From Halorubrum trapanicum (GTDB lineage: Archaea > Halobacteriota > Halobacteria > Halobacteriales > Haloferacaceae): a DNA stretch of 64,000 bases. The first letter of the stretch is position 1. Each line of letters starts with the position of its first letter. A program made the position numbers and the translations under genes. Below are positions 51,590 to 59,908 of the stretch, piece by piece. Location: positions 1-64,000 of the forward strand of contig NZ_JAGGKE010000002.1 in NCBI RefSeq assembly GCF_017873555.1, written 5' to 3'. Below the pieces are notes generated by a model. The model ran no database searches and was not told the origin of the DNA. It saw only the letters and a list, made by a program, of their open reading frames with translations.

Positions 51590-52168
51590 TCAGTCGCTTT
51601 CGTCCGGCGCGTCGGAGTCCTCGCCGTCCGGAGTACCGGGATCCTCGCCGTCGCGTCCGCCGGCGGCCTCGTCGCTCAACGACTTCGTCAGTTCGACGCG
51701 GTGGGGGTCGTACCCGTGCGCCGCGTAGAACGCCCGGGCGCGGTCGTTGTCGGCGAGCGCCTCCAGCGCCACGCGTTCGGCGCCCGCCTCGTCGAGGGCG
51801 CGCTCGGCGGCGTCGAGCAGCGCCGCGCCGACCCCCTCCCCGCGACGCTCCGGGACCACGAAGAGGTTGCTGACGGTGCCGCGGGTGGCGTCGCGCTCGT
51901 AGTCGCCGCGTTCGAGCGAGAAGCCGACGAAGCCGACGACGTCGGTCTCGTCGCTCTTTCCCGCGTCGGTCTCCGGATCGCGAGCGACGAACAGGTCGCC
52001 CGTGACGACCGACTGCGCGACCCACTCGCGGACCGTCGCGCGGTTCGCCTCGGCGCGGAGCGTGGCGCCGTGCTCGCGCTGGCCCGCCGCGAGCGCCACC
52101 CACATGTCGGTGACGGCGTCGACGTCGTCGGCGCTCGCCGGCTCGACGCGGGGGTCCGTCTCGGCCAT
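51590..52168 (-). CDS. GNAT family N-acetyltransferase
   Basis: 192 residues. It begins MAETDPRVEPASADDVDAVT; the acetyl-CoA motif is VSNLFVVPERRGEGVGAALL (R-R-G-E-G-V-G), followed by VALEALADNDRARAFYAAHG, the usual GNAT C-terminal helix. The last about 30 residues are acidic and repetitive (GGRDGEDPGTPDGEDSDAPD). Its substrate is unknown. It lies just downstream of the CBS-domain gene on the same strand, with 66 bp between. Confidence 0.9.
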   Translation of the reverse strand: MAETDPRVEPASADDVDAVTDMWVALAAGQREHGATLRAEANRATVREWVAQSVVTGDLFVARDPETDAGKSDETDVVGFVGFSLERGDYERDATRGTVSNLFVVPERRGEGVGAALLDAAERALDEAGAERVALEALADNDRARAFYAAHGYDPHRVELTKSLSDEAAGGRDGEDPGTPDGEDSDAPDESD

Positions 52169-52234
52169 ACGGCCGACTTCGGCTCGCGGCGTGTTGAGGC
52201 TGCCGGCCGTCGGATCGACCGCTCAGAAGCCGAC

Positions 52235-53056
52235 TCAGATCTCGCGGCAGTTCGGGCAGACGGCCTGCCCGTTAGCGGTGACGAGGTCGGGAACGAGCGC
52301 GCCGCAGTTCTCGCAGACGCCCTGCGTCGAGGCCCCGCTCGGCGCTCCCGCAATCGGGTCGGTACCGCCGTCCGTCCCCGCGGTTTCGTCCCGGGACGCG
52401 GCCGCTGTGCGGTCCGCCGTCGACCCCGGACCGATCGTGGTCCCGGCGCCGCGTTCGGCGTCGGAGTCCGCGGCGGCGGCCGAGAGCACCGTCCCGTCCG
52501 GCCGCGTCTCGCCGGTCGCGGTCTCGTCGCCGAACCCGTCGGTCCCCGTGCCCGTCCGCGGAGCGCCGGCGGCGAGCACGTCGCCGTCCGTGACGACGCC
52601 GACCGCCTCACCGTCGTCGACGGCGACGACCCGGTCGGTCCCTTCCGCGATGAGTCGCTCTTCGACCGCCGACAGGGAGTCGTCCGGAGACACCGTCGGT
52701 AGCGGCGGACCCATCGCGTCGCCGACGGTGCGTTCGTCGGCTGCGCGGTCGTCGGTGCTGCGTTCGTCGGCTGCGCGGTCGTCGGTGCTACGTTCGTCGG
52801 CGGCGCGGTCGTCGGCGGTACGTTCGTCGCCCTCCGTTCCCGCCCCGGACTCGTCGGCGTCTCCGGTCATGTCCAACAGCGCGTCGAGCGCGTCGCGGGA
52901 CTCCAAACGGCCGACCGGTTCGCCGCCGCGCACGACGACGAGGCAGTTCGTCTCCTCTTCGACCAACAAGGCGGCCGCGTCCGAGAGCGAGTCCGACTCG
53001 CTGGCGCCGAGGAACTCGCGGTGCATCACGTCACGAACCGTGGTGTCTGTTCGCAT
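52235..53056 (-). CDS. CBS-pair protein with C-terminal zinc ribbon
   Basis: 273 residues. CBS 1 (about 5-65): TTVRDVMHREFLGASESDSL. CBS 2 (about 108-165): TVGDAMGPPLPTVSPDDSLS, with VVAVDDGEAVGVVTDGDVLA. The C-terminal zinc ribbon is VCENCGALV...AVCPNCREI (four cysteines). CBS pairs bind adenine nucleotides; the ribbon suggests binding of another macromolecule. The linker between the CBS motifs is made of 30-bp DNA repeats (see separate entry). Such CBS-ribbon proteins are common in haloarchaea, and their partner is unknown. Confidence 0.85.
   Translation of the reverse strand: MRTDTTVRDVMHREFLGASESDSLSDAAALLVEEETNCLVVVRGGEPVGRLESRDALDALLDMTGDADESGAGTEGDERTADDRAADERSTDDRAADERSTDDRAADERTVGDAMGPPLPTVSPDDSLSAVEERLIAEGTDRVVAVDDGEAVGVVTDGDVLAAGAPRTGTGTDGFGDETATGETRPDGTVLSAAAADSDAERGAGTTIGPGSTADRTAAASRDETAGTDGGTDPIAGAPSGASTQGVCENCGALVPDLVTANGQAVCPNCREI
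52729..52829 (-). repeat. 30-bp tandem repeat inside the CBS gene
   Basis: The unit encodes DDRAADERST and is repeated about 3.4 times (52729-52829); the first two units differ at a single base. It sits in the linker between the two CBS motifs, so copy-number change would alter linker length by 10 residues per unit without frameshift. Confidence 0.88.
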
Positions 53057-53303
53057 ACCTCTCGAATTTGCTCCGATCGGCTAAAAGGTGCCCCCGACAC
53101 CGTTATATCGGCACCGTACGTAGCCTTGCGATCGGTTCGCACACTGAGCGACGCAAGGTCACGCGCGACACTCGCGCGAGTCGCTCGCGGCGGACTATCG
53201 CGGAGTCGTGCGCGACGATTCACGGGTCGGGCCGCGACGGCTCGCGGATCGGTCGCGACGACGAAAAGGGAGCGTTCAAACCCGCCGGCGTTCGAACGCC
53301 AAT

Positions 53304-54002
53304 ATGGCTATTCCCTCGTTCGTGATCGGGATCGCGGGGGGGACGGGCGCCGGGAAGACGACGGTCTCCCGGCTCGTCACCCGCGACCTCGGCGACAGCG
53401 TCACGCGGATCCCCTTGGACAACTACTACGAGGACCTCTCGCATCTCGACTTCGAGGAGCGCCAGGAGGTCAACTACGACCACCCCTCGGCGTTCGAGTG
53501 GGAACTGCTCCGCGAGCACCTCGAAGCCCTCCTCCAGGGACAGTCCGTCGAGATGCCCCAGTACGACTTCGAGATCCACAACCGGGAAGACGAGCGCGTC
53601 ACCGTCGAGCCGACCGACGTCATCGTGCTGGAGGGGATCTTAGCGCTGTACGACGAGGAGATAAACGACATGATGGACCTCCGGCTGTTCGTCGAGACCG
53701 ACGCGGACGTTCGGATCCTCCGGCGGATCCGGCGAGACGTGATCGACCGCGGCCGCGACCTCGAAGGCGTCATCGACCAGTACCTCTCGACCGTGAAGCC
53801 GATGCACGAGCAGTTCATCGAACCCTCGAAGAAACACGCCGACGTGATCATCCCGGAGGGCGCCAACAGCGTCGCGGTGAACCTCCTCGAAGAGAAGCTC
53901 CGCGCCGAGGTCGAGGGCGACGCGGTCCGCAGCTGGGAGCGCGGCAGCCTCGAAGCGGAGCTGGGCGAGAAGCGCTCGCTCGACATGGACGGCGACGATT
54001 GA
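53304..54002 (+). CDS. udk: Uridine kinase
   Basis: 232 residues. It phosphorylates uridine (and cytidine) in nucleotide salvage. P-loop VIGIAGGTGAGKTTVSRLVT (about 7-26), then IPLDNYYEDLSHLDFEERQE and NYDHPSAFEWELLREHLEAL, the D-x-Y-Y and DHP-A-F signatures of uridine kinases; VLEGILALYDEEINDMMDLR and IRRIRRDVIDRGRDLEGVIDQ follow in shorter form. The ATG at 53304 is used, about 25 bp after a weak AT element; the 32-codon upstream extension is Arg-rich and unlikely. It is isolated on the plus strand. Confidence 0.94.
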   Translation: MAIPSFVIGIAGGTGAGKTTVSRLVTRDLGDSVTRIPLDNYYEDLSHLDFEERQEVNYDHPSAFEWELLREHLEALLQGQSVEMPQYDFEIHNREDERVTVEPTDVIVLEGILALYDEEINDMMDLRLFVETDADVRILRRIRRDVIDRGRDLEGVIDQYLSTVKPMHEQFIEPSKKHADVIIPEGANSVAVNLLEEKLRAEVEGDAVRSWERGSLEAELGEKRSLDMDGDD

Positions 54003-54232
54003 TCTCGGTGGGCTGTCGCGGTTGGCGGAACTGACGGGAGATCGATGAGGACTGCTTCAGAAACCGCGGCCGCTCGTTTACAAATAGCCGGCTTCGTTGG
54101 ACCTTGTTTACAGGTGTGTTCTCGTTCGAAACGACCGGTCGTTAACACGCGTATATCGGCCGCAGAAGGCTCTACTAGCTTAGAGAGGTGTTCAGAAGGC
54201 TTGCGGGACACGACCGGGATAGTGAAGCTACA

Positions 54233-54242
54233 ATTTATAAAT
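54233..54242 (+). promoter_or_regulatory. TATA box for the 54263 gene
   Basis: AATTTATAAAT lies 26 bp upstream of the ATG at 54263, fitting a leaderless transcript. It lies in an A+T-rich stretch (54.0-54.6 kb) whose composition differs from its neighbours. Bases 54003-54230 hold nothing else that I can support. Confidence 0.65.
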
Positions 54243-54262
54243 TCAGATATCTAACGAAAAAC

Positions 54263-54448
54263 ATGGAGCCGAAAGATATCGTCGCGGCCGGTATCTTGCT
54301 TGTATTCGTCTCCCTTCTTTTGGCTCTGTTAACTAGTGTCTGGATTATTCCGTTAGGCCTGTTTGTATCGTTCGTCGGGCTTCTGCTGTATTTATTTAAG
54401 AGACATCACGAGAGACGGATGGATTCTAAGCGGAATCAGGTCGAATAG
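54263..54448 (+). CDS. Small two-helix membrane protein, low G+C
   Basis: 61 residues: MEPKDIVAAGILLVFVSLLL, ALLTSVWIIPLGLFVSFVGL and LLYLFKRHHERRMDSKRNQV. Two membrane helices are followed by a basic tail. Codon use is much more A+T-rich than the flanking udk and helicase genes, which suggests acquisition. The start is fixed by the well-placed TATA box. Confidence 0.68.
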   Translation: MEPKDIVAAGILLVFVSLLLALLTSVWIIPLGLFVSFVGLLLYLFKRHHERRMDSKRNQVE

Positions 54449-54496
54449 ACCGCTACGAGAACTGTCGGACTTAGCCATTGTGTCACGCAAGGCGTT

Positions 54497-54512
54497 TCTC
54501 ACAGATGTGAGA
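54497..54512. other. Short palindrome after the small membrane gene
   Basis: TCTCACA (54497-54503) and TGTGAGA (54506-54512) form a 7-bp inverted repeat with two bases between. It may be an mRNA end signal or an operator. The remaining bases from 54449 to the structured element at 54620 hold no gene. Confidence 0.35.
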
Positions 54513-54619
54513 GAGGTGTCGACCGACTCCAGTCTGTGGGTTCTCTGTGCTGGCCGGAATTGGGGTAGAACGTGTCTCTCACCGCGGATTCCAACAGGCC
54601 AGATAGCTAATCGCGCATC

Positions 54620-54921
54620 GGCAGTGAACGCCGCCAAAGCCCCAGTCGCGAGGCGGCAGTACGCTCGTTGTCGTTCGAGACGCCGAAGGCGTCTCGTGAT
54701 GACGAAACGGCTTCGTCGTTTCGAACCACGCTCCTCGTCACTCGCTGCGCTCGTTCCTGCGGTGCTTACGTCACCTACTGCCGCCTCGCGACTGCCCCTT
54801 TGAGTCCCGCCCCGCACAGCAGCCGCACCTCACGCCTCCCCAGCCTCGCCGCTCGCTCCGCTCGCGGCGTCCCTCGCGCGTGCTGACTCGCGGCCTGTCG
54901 GCCGCTCGCAGGCACGCGCCA
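54620..54921 (-). ncRNA. Unrecognised structured element, copy B
   Basis: It begins on the minus strand 11 bp after the stop of the helicase gene and has no TATA box of its own that I can see, so it is probably carried on the helicase transcript. The layout equals copy A: outer stem GGCGCGTGCC/GCACGCGC around GCGGCC/GGCCGC; hairpin GCCGC/GCGGC (54848-54868); GAGGCTGGGGAGGCGTGAGG; GGGACTCAAAGGGGCAG; a perfect 19-bp stem (54776-54794 with 54643-54661) with a sequence unlike that in copy A; inside it GACGTAAGCAC and two hairpins (CGAGACGCC/GGCGTCTCG and GAAACGACG/CGTTTC); tail CTGGGGCTTTGGCGG. The similarity to copy A continues about 25 bp beyond the tail. Confidence 0.7.
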
Positions 54922-54931
54922 CCGCGTTCGG

Positions 54932-56314
54932 TCAGCGTCGTCGACTCGCCACGCGCTCCTCGGCGGTCTCTGCGCTGACGAGTTCGTAGAGGGTCGCCCG
55001 GCCGCCGTCCTCCTTCGGCCGGAGCACACGGCCGAGCCGCTGGGTGAACTCGCGCTCGCTGCCCGAACCCGAGAGCAGGACCGCGACGTTCGCGTCGGGC
55101 ACGTCGACGCCCTCGTCGAGGACGTTGGCGGCGACGACCCGCCCGTAGGTGCCGTCGCGGAAGCGTTCGAGGATCTCGCGGCGCTCCGTCGCGCCCGTCT
55201 CGGCGGTGATCGCGGGCAGGAGGAAGCGCTCCGAGAGGCGGTAGACGAGGTCCGTGTGGGCCGTGAACACGATTACGCGGTCGTCGCGGTGCCGGTCGAG
55301 GATTTCGGCCAGCCGGTCGACCTTCCGCTCGGCGTTCATCATGATCTCGCGGGCATCCTGCTTCGCGAGGAGCGCCTCGCGGGCGGCCGGGTCGTTGCCC
55401 GATCGCTTGACCAATTCCTGATAGTCGCTCCCGCTCGTGAACGTGATCCCGGCGTCGCGGACGTACTCGACGAAGGTGCCCTGTTTCTCGTCGTAGCGCT
55501 CGCGCTCCGCGTCGGTCAGCGCCACCTCGATCCGCCGGATGTCGTAGGGCGCGAGGTGGCCGCCCGCGAGGTCGTCCACGTCGAGTGCGTACACGCGGTC
55601 GCCCACGAGGTCGGCGACGACCTCGTGCGCGCCGTCCGGGCGCTCGAAGGTGGCGGTCAGCCCAAGTCGCGCGGGGGCGGCGAGCAGGCGCGCGGCGTCG
55701 CGGTACCCCTCGCCGCCGAGGTGGTGGACCTCGTCGAAGACGACGAACTCGAAGGCGTCGCCGACGCCGTCAGCCTTCAGGTACGCGGAGTGGTACGTCG
55801 ACACCGTGACCGCCTCGCGGCGCTGCTCGCCCCCGCCGAAGCGGCCGATCGGGAGGTCGAACTCGCGCTCCAGCTCGCGCTGCCACTGGTCGAGCAGGTC
55901 CACCGTGGGGACGACGACGAGCGTCGGCACGCCCAGTTCGACCATCGCGCGGATCGCGATCACGGTCTTGCCGGCGCCGGTCGGGAGCTCGATCACCCCG
56001 CGGTCGCCCGCGTCGCGCCACGCGTCGAGCGCCTCGCGCTGGTACTCGCGGAGGTCGTAGTCGGTGACGAGCGCGTCCGGCAGTCCGGCCTCGCTCGCGG
56101 CGCGGTCGCTCGCCGCGAGGACCCGGTCGTCGACGGAGACGCCGGCGACCCGGAGCGCCCGCCGGAGTTCGGCGTAGCGGTGGGCCGGCGCGCGACCGGT
56201 CCCGGTTCGGGGGTCGGTCTCGACGCCGGGCAGCGGCGGCAGCGCGTCGGGCGCGAGGTCGGCGTCCGCGTCGACCCGGATCGTCCCGTCCTCGTAGGTC
56301 AACCGGACGTCCAT
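54932..56314 (-). CDS. XPB/Rad25-type superfamily 2 DNA helicase
   Basis: 460 residues. The N-terminal damage-recognition-like domain (about 1-75) is followed by helicase motifs: YDLREYQREALDAWRDAGDR, Walker A IELPTGAGKTVIAIRAMVEL, DEVHHLGGEGYRDA (DExH box), LGLTATFERPDGA (motif III region), VIVFTAHTDLVYRLSERFLL, and motif VI REFTQRLGRVLRPKEDGGR. A thumb-like insertion lies around residue 270-320. It acts in DNA repair or transcription-linked unwinding; no Bax1-type nuclease gene is adjacent here. The structured element B follows its stop. Confidence 0.92.
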   Translation of the reverse strand: MDVRLTYEDGTIRVDADADLAPDALPPLPGVETDPRTGTGRAPAHRYAELRRALRVAGVSVDDRVLAASDRAASEAGLPDALVTDYDLREYQREALDAWRDAGDRGVIELPTGAGKTVIAIRAMVELGVPTLVVVPTVDLLDQWQRELEREFDLPIGRFGGGEQRREAVTVSTYHSAYLKADGVGDAFEFVVFDEVHHLGGEGYRDAARLLAAPARLGLTATFERPDGAHEVVADLVGDRVYALDVDDLAGGHLAPYDIRRIEVALTDAERERYDEKQGTFVEYVRDAGITFTSGSDYQELVKRSGNDPAAREALLAKQDAREIMMNAERKVDRLAEILDRHRDDRVIVFTAHTDLVYRLSERFLLPAITAETGATERREILERFRDGTYGRVVAANVLDEGVDVPDANVAVLLSGSGSEREFTQRLGRVLRPKEDGGRATLYELVSAETAEERVASRRR

Positions 56315-56363
56315 CGCCCGGAGTTGCCGACCGACTTACAAAGTCCCACCGCCTCGCCCCGGT

Positions 56364-57341
56364 ATGCGCGCGGACGAACTCGACCCGGACCTCGCCGCGG
56401 CGATCGACGAGACCGAGTCGCTGGGACCCCCCGCGTGGAGCGACCTCTCGGTCGAGACCGCGCGCCGCCTCGAAGACGAACTGTTCTCCGGGCCGCCCGA
56501 ACCGCCCGTGGCCGAGGTGCGCGACCTCGCGTTCGACGGTCCCCACGGCGAGGTTCCAGTCCGGGTGTATCGGCCCGAAAGCGCCGTCGGAACGGCCGAA
56601 GGCGCATCGACCGGCCGCGCCCTCGTCCACTTCCACGGCGGCGGGTGGACGCTCGGCACGCTCGACTCGGTCGACGGGATCTGCCGCGAACTCGCGGTCC
56701 GCGCCGACGCGGTCGTCGTCTCGGTCGACTACCGACTCGCTCCGGAACACCCGTTCCCGGTCGCGGTCGACGAGGCGGCCGCGGCGGTCGAGTGGGTCGC
56801 GGAGGCGGCGGGCGCGCTCGACGTCGACCCCGACCGGGTCGGCGTCTCGGGCACCAGCGCCGGCGGCGCGCTCGCGGTCGCGTCGTCGCTCCGCGCCCGG
56901 GCGACCGACCGGCTCGACCGCGAGTCCGCCGACCGCCCCGAGCCGGCCGGGCAGTTCCTGCTCTATCCGATCGCCGGCTACGACTTCGAGACGGACGCCT
57001 ACCGGGAGAACGCCGACGGCCCGCTGCTCACCCGCGAGGACATGCGGTGGTTCTACGAGCAGTACCTCCGCAGTCCGGTCGACGCCGCGAACCCCTACGC
57101 GGTCCCGCTTGGCGCAGACCACCTCGGGGGCCTGCCGCCCGCGACGGTCGTCACCGCCGGGTTCGACCCCCTGCGCGACGACGGCGTCGCGCTCGCGGAG
57201 CGGTTCGAACGCGAGGGGACGCCGGTCGAACACCGGCACTACCCGGCGATGGCGCACGGCTTCTGTAGCCTCGCGGACCGCGTCGACGCCGCGGAGGCGG
57301 CGCTGTCGGCGGTCGCGGCCGACGTGCGAGACTGCCTATAA
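56364..57341 (+). CDS. HSL-family alpha/beta hydrolase (esterase)
   Basis: 325 residues. The oxyanion-hole motif is VHFHGGGWTLGTLDS; the nucleophile elbow is GVSGTSAGGALAVASSL (G-T-S-A-G-G); the acid is in TAGFDPLRDDGVALAE; and the catalytic His is in YPAMAHGFCSL. This is the hormone-sensitive-lipase type, active on short-chain esters. The cap region begins MRADELDPDLAAAIDETESL. It is divergent from the helicase gene (50 bp between the starts). The natural substrate is unknown. Confidence 0.93.
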   Translation: MRADELDPDLAAAIDETESLGPPAWSDLSVETARRLEDELFSGPPEPPVAEVRDLAFDGPHGEVPVRVYRPESAVGTAEGASTGRALVHFHGGGWTLGTLDSVDGICRELAVRADAVVVSVDYRLAPEHPFPVAVDEAAAAVEWVAEAAGALDVDPDRVGVSGTSAGGALAVASSLRARATDRLDRESADRPEPAGQFLLYPIAGYDFETDAYRENADGPLLTREDMRWFYEQYLRSPVDAANPYAVPLGADHLGGLPPATVVTAGFDPLRDDGVALAERFEREGTPVEHRHYPAMAHGFCSLADRVDAAEAALSAVAADVRDCL

Positions 57342-57353
57342 AAGACGCGAGGG

Positions 57354-57803
57354 TCAGGCGTCGACCGTCGTCTTCACGATGCTCACGGGCGCTGCCGACT
57401 GTCTGGAGACGCGCTCGGTGACGGAGCCGAGCATGCGGCGGTAGTCGCCGGAGCGCGTCTTCGACCCCATCACCGTGAGGTCGACGTCCGCCTCGTCAAC
57501 GTACCGGAGGATCTCCTCGTGGGGGACGCCGTACCGGAGGGCGGTGACCGCCTCCACGCCGGCCTCGCGGGCGCGCTCGGCCACGGTGTCGAGCGCCTCG
57601 CGACCGGTCTCTTCGAGCGTCTCCTCGGCGCCCTCGGCGCCGTCGACGAACTCGTCGCCGGAGTAGGCGTTCACCACGTCGCTGTCGACGACGTAGAGGA
57701 CGTGGAGCGTCGCGTCGTAGCGGTCGGCGGCGTCGATCGCGTGGTCGATCGCGCGGTCGACGCCGACGCTTCCGTCGGTGGGCAGGAGGACGTTGTCGTA
57801 CAT
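57354..57803 (-). CDS. Universal stress protein (UspA family)
   Basis: 149 residues from the ATG at 57803 (MYDNVLLPTDGSVGVDRAID). The nucleotide segment is VMGSKTRSGDYRRMLGSVTE, with G-x2-G-x9-G(S) broadly kept, and it ends APVSIVKTTV. GCGAATAAATCGG just upstream supplies the promoter (minus-strand GATTTATTCG). It is convergent with the esterase gene. The N-terminally extended frame is a shadow. Confidence 0.9.
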   Translation of the reverse strand: MYDNVLLPTDGSVGVDRAIDHAIDAADRYDATLHVLYVVDSDVVNAYSGDEFVDGAEGAEETLEETGREALDTVAERAREAGVEAVTALRYGVPHEEILRYVDEADVDLTVMGSKTRSGDYRRMLGSVTERVSRQSAAPVSIVKTTVDA

Positions 57804-57884
57804 ACGCGGCGGTTCGCCGGCCGAGCGAATAAATCGGTCGCCGTTTCCCGAACGGTTAACACGCTGTGTGCCCCCCGAGTTCCC

Positions 57885-59516
57885 ATGACCGAGGCCGCGG
57901 ACCGGATCTTCGTGAACGGGGAAGTACACACGCTCGCGGACCCGGACTCGGGCGGCGACGCGGTCCGCGAGGCCGTCGCCGTGCGCGACGGCGAGATCGT
58001 CCGGACCGGGCGGACTCACGACGTGGAACTACTCGCCGGCGTCGACACCGACGTGGTCGACCTCGACGGCCGCGTCCTCCTCCCCGGGTTCGTCGACGCG
58101 CACACCCACCTGACCACCGTCGGTCGGTACCTCGTCCACGCGGACCTCTCGGCTGCGGACTCGCCCGAGGCGGCCGTCGACCTGCTCGCCGAGCGCGCGG
58201 CGGAAGTGGAAACCGAGGAGAGCGGCGGCGACGCGGCGGACGACGAAAGCGACCCGGCCACCGACGAAGCCGAGACGGGCGACTGGGTGCTCGGCTACGG
58301 CTACGACGAGTCGACGTGGGACGAGTCGCGCTACCTGACGCGCGACGACCTCGACCGCGTCTCTACCGAGCGCCCGGTCGCGGCGTTCCGCGAGGACATG
58401 CACGTCGCGGCCGTCAACGGCGTCGCGCTCGACCGCTTCGCGGATGCGCTCGACGACGCCCCCGACGAGACGGTGCCGACCGACGCCGACGGCGAGCCGA
58501 CCGGCGTCCTCCTCGAAGCCGCTATCGACCCGATCTACCGGGCGGTCGAGCCGGGTCCGGCCGAGACGCGCGCGGTCGTCGAGGCCGCGCTCAAACACTG
58601 CGCCGCCCGCGGGATCACCGGCTTCCACGACATGGTCCGGGACTCGCACGCCCCGCGCGTCTACCGCGACCTCGACGCGGCGGGAAAACTCACCGCCCGC
58701 GTCCGGATCAACTACTGGAGCGACCACCTCGACGCGGCGCGCGAGGTCGGTCTCGCGACGAACGCCGGGGGCGACCGCGTCGAGACCGGCGCGATCAAGT
58801 CGTACACGGACGGGAGCCTCGGCGGCCGGACCGCCCGGCTCTCCGAGCCGTACGCGGACGACCCCGACGAGACGGGCCAGTGGGTCGTCGACCCCGCGGA
58901 ACTGCGCGAGACGGTGGCCGCGGCGACCGAGGCGGGCTTCCAGTTCACCGCGCACGCCATCGGCGACGAGGCGGTCTCGGCCGTGTTGGACGCCTACGAG
59001 GAGGCCGCGGCGACCGACCCGGGCGAGGCCCGCCACCGGATCGAACACGTCGAGCTGGCCGACGACGACGCGATCGAGCGCCTCGCGGAGACCGGCGTCG
59101 TCGCGAGCGTCCAGCCGAACTTCCTGAAGTGGGCCGGGGAGGGCGGACTCTACGAGGAGCGACTGGGTCCCGAGCGCACCGCGGAGACGAACCGCTACCG
59201 GGAGCTGCTCGACGCGGGGGTCGAACTCGCCTTCGGCTCCGACGGGATGCCGATGGACCCGCTGTTCGGGGTCCACCACGCGGTCAACGCCCCCGCCGAG
59301 TCCCAGTGGCTCACCGTCACCGAGGCGCTGCGCGCGTACACGAGCGGCGCCGCCTACGCGGGCTTCGACGAGGATCGACTCGGGACGGTCGAACCCGGAA
59401 AGCGAGCCGACCTCGTCGCGCTCGACGCCTCGCCGTGGGAGAACGCCGACGCAGTCCACGAGATCGACATCGCGCTGACGGTCGTCGACGGCGAGGTCGT
59501 GTTCGACGGGCGGTAG
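57885..59516 (+). CDS. Amidohydrolase family 3 protein (YtcJ/NfdA-like)
   Basis: 543 residues. Family signatures: RIFVNGEVHTLADPDSGGDA at the N-terminus, LLPGFVDAHTHLTTVGRYLV (HxH), GYGYDESTWDE, ITGFHDMVRDSHAPR, GAIKSYTDGSLGGRTARLSE, FQFTAHAIGDEAVSAVLDAY (His), IEHVELADDDAIERLAETGV (His), and FGSDGMPMDPLFGVHHAV (Asp). The substrate is probably an N-formyl or amide compound; it is not determinable from sequence. An acidic insertion after residue 108 (SGGDAADDESDPATDEAETG) is present. The ATG at 57885 is preceded by CGGTTAACACG as a weak promoter element. Confidence 0.88.
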   Translation: MTEAADRIFVNGEVHTLADPDSGGDAVREAVAVRDGEIVRTGRTHDVELLAGVDTDVVDLDGRVLLPGFVDAHTHLTTVGRYLVHADLSAADSPEAAVDLLAERAAEVETEESGGDAADDESDPATDEAETGDWVLGYGYDESTWDESRYLTRDDLDRVSTERPVAAFREDMHVAAVNGVALDRFADALDDAPDETVPTDADGEPTGVLLEAAIDPIYRAVEPGPAETRAVVEAALKHCAARGITGFHDMVRDSHAPRVYRDLDAAGKLTARVRINYWSDHLDAAREVGLATNAGGDRVETGAIKSYTDGSLGGRTARLSEPYADDPDETGQWVVDPAELRETVAAATEAGFQFTAHAIGDEAVSAVLDAYEEAAATDPGEARHRIEHVELADDDAIERLAETGVVASVQPNFLKWAGEGGLYEERLGPERTAETNRYRELLDAGVELAFGSDGMPMDPLFGVHHAVNAPAESQWLTVTEALRAYTSGAAYAGFDEDRLGTVEPGKRADLVALDASPWENADAVHEIDIALTVVDGEVVFDGR

Positions 59517-59614
59517 GTGGCGGCGGAGGGTCGACTCGCGACGAACCGACCGCGAAACCCGCAATCGCTGCCAGAAAACAGCAGTTATTAATCGTGTAGT
59601 TCCAACCAGAGCGT

Positions 59615-59866
59615 ATGGCAGAGATAGCCATCGAGTACGCCGCGGGGGACCGCCTCCGCTCCGAGGCGGAGACCGCGCGACGACTCATCGACGCGTACCT
59701 CGGCGACCGCCCCGACGTCGACCGCGTCACGCTGTCGCCCTCCGGCGAGTCCGTCTTCTGCGTCAGCGTCGAGGGGGACCGCATCTGGTGTACCGACCCC
59801 CGCGAGTGGATCGACGCGATGGAGGCGGTGACCGCCGCGCGGCGGCGACTCTCCGAGGTGTCGTAG
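59615..59866 (+). CDS. Conserved small haloarchaeal hypothetical protein
   Basis: 83 residues: MAEIAIEYAAGDRLRSEAET, ARRLIDAYLGDRPDVDRVTL, SPSGESVFCVSVEGDRIWCT and DPREWIDAMEAVTAARRRLS. It has a mixed alpha/beta pattern with two cysteines, no membrane segment and no motif known to me. GTTATTAATCG (about 59582-59592) sits 26-28 bp upstream for a leaderless start, which supports expression. Confidence 0.75.
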   Translation: MAEIAIEYAAGDRLRSEAETARRLIDAYLGDRPDVDRVTLSPSGESVFCVSVEGDRIWCTDPREWIDAMEAVTAARRRLSEVS

Positions 59867-59908
59867 GAGCCGAGACCGTCGAGCGCCTCGCGTTGCCCGC
59901 GTCGCCCG

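Noticed and set aside
52002-53084. Long Ser/Val-rich plus-strand frame opposite the CBS gene
   Set aside because: Antisense shadow of the CBS-ribbon gene; composition is that of a complementary frame and no motif is present.
57519-59516. Longer start of the amidohydrolase gene
   Set aside because: The extra 122 codons are antisense to the Usp gene at 57354-57803, and family similarity begins at the ATG at 57885.
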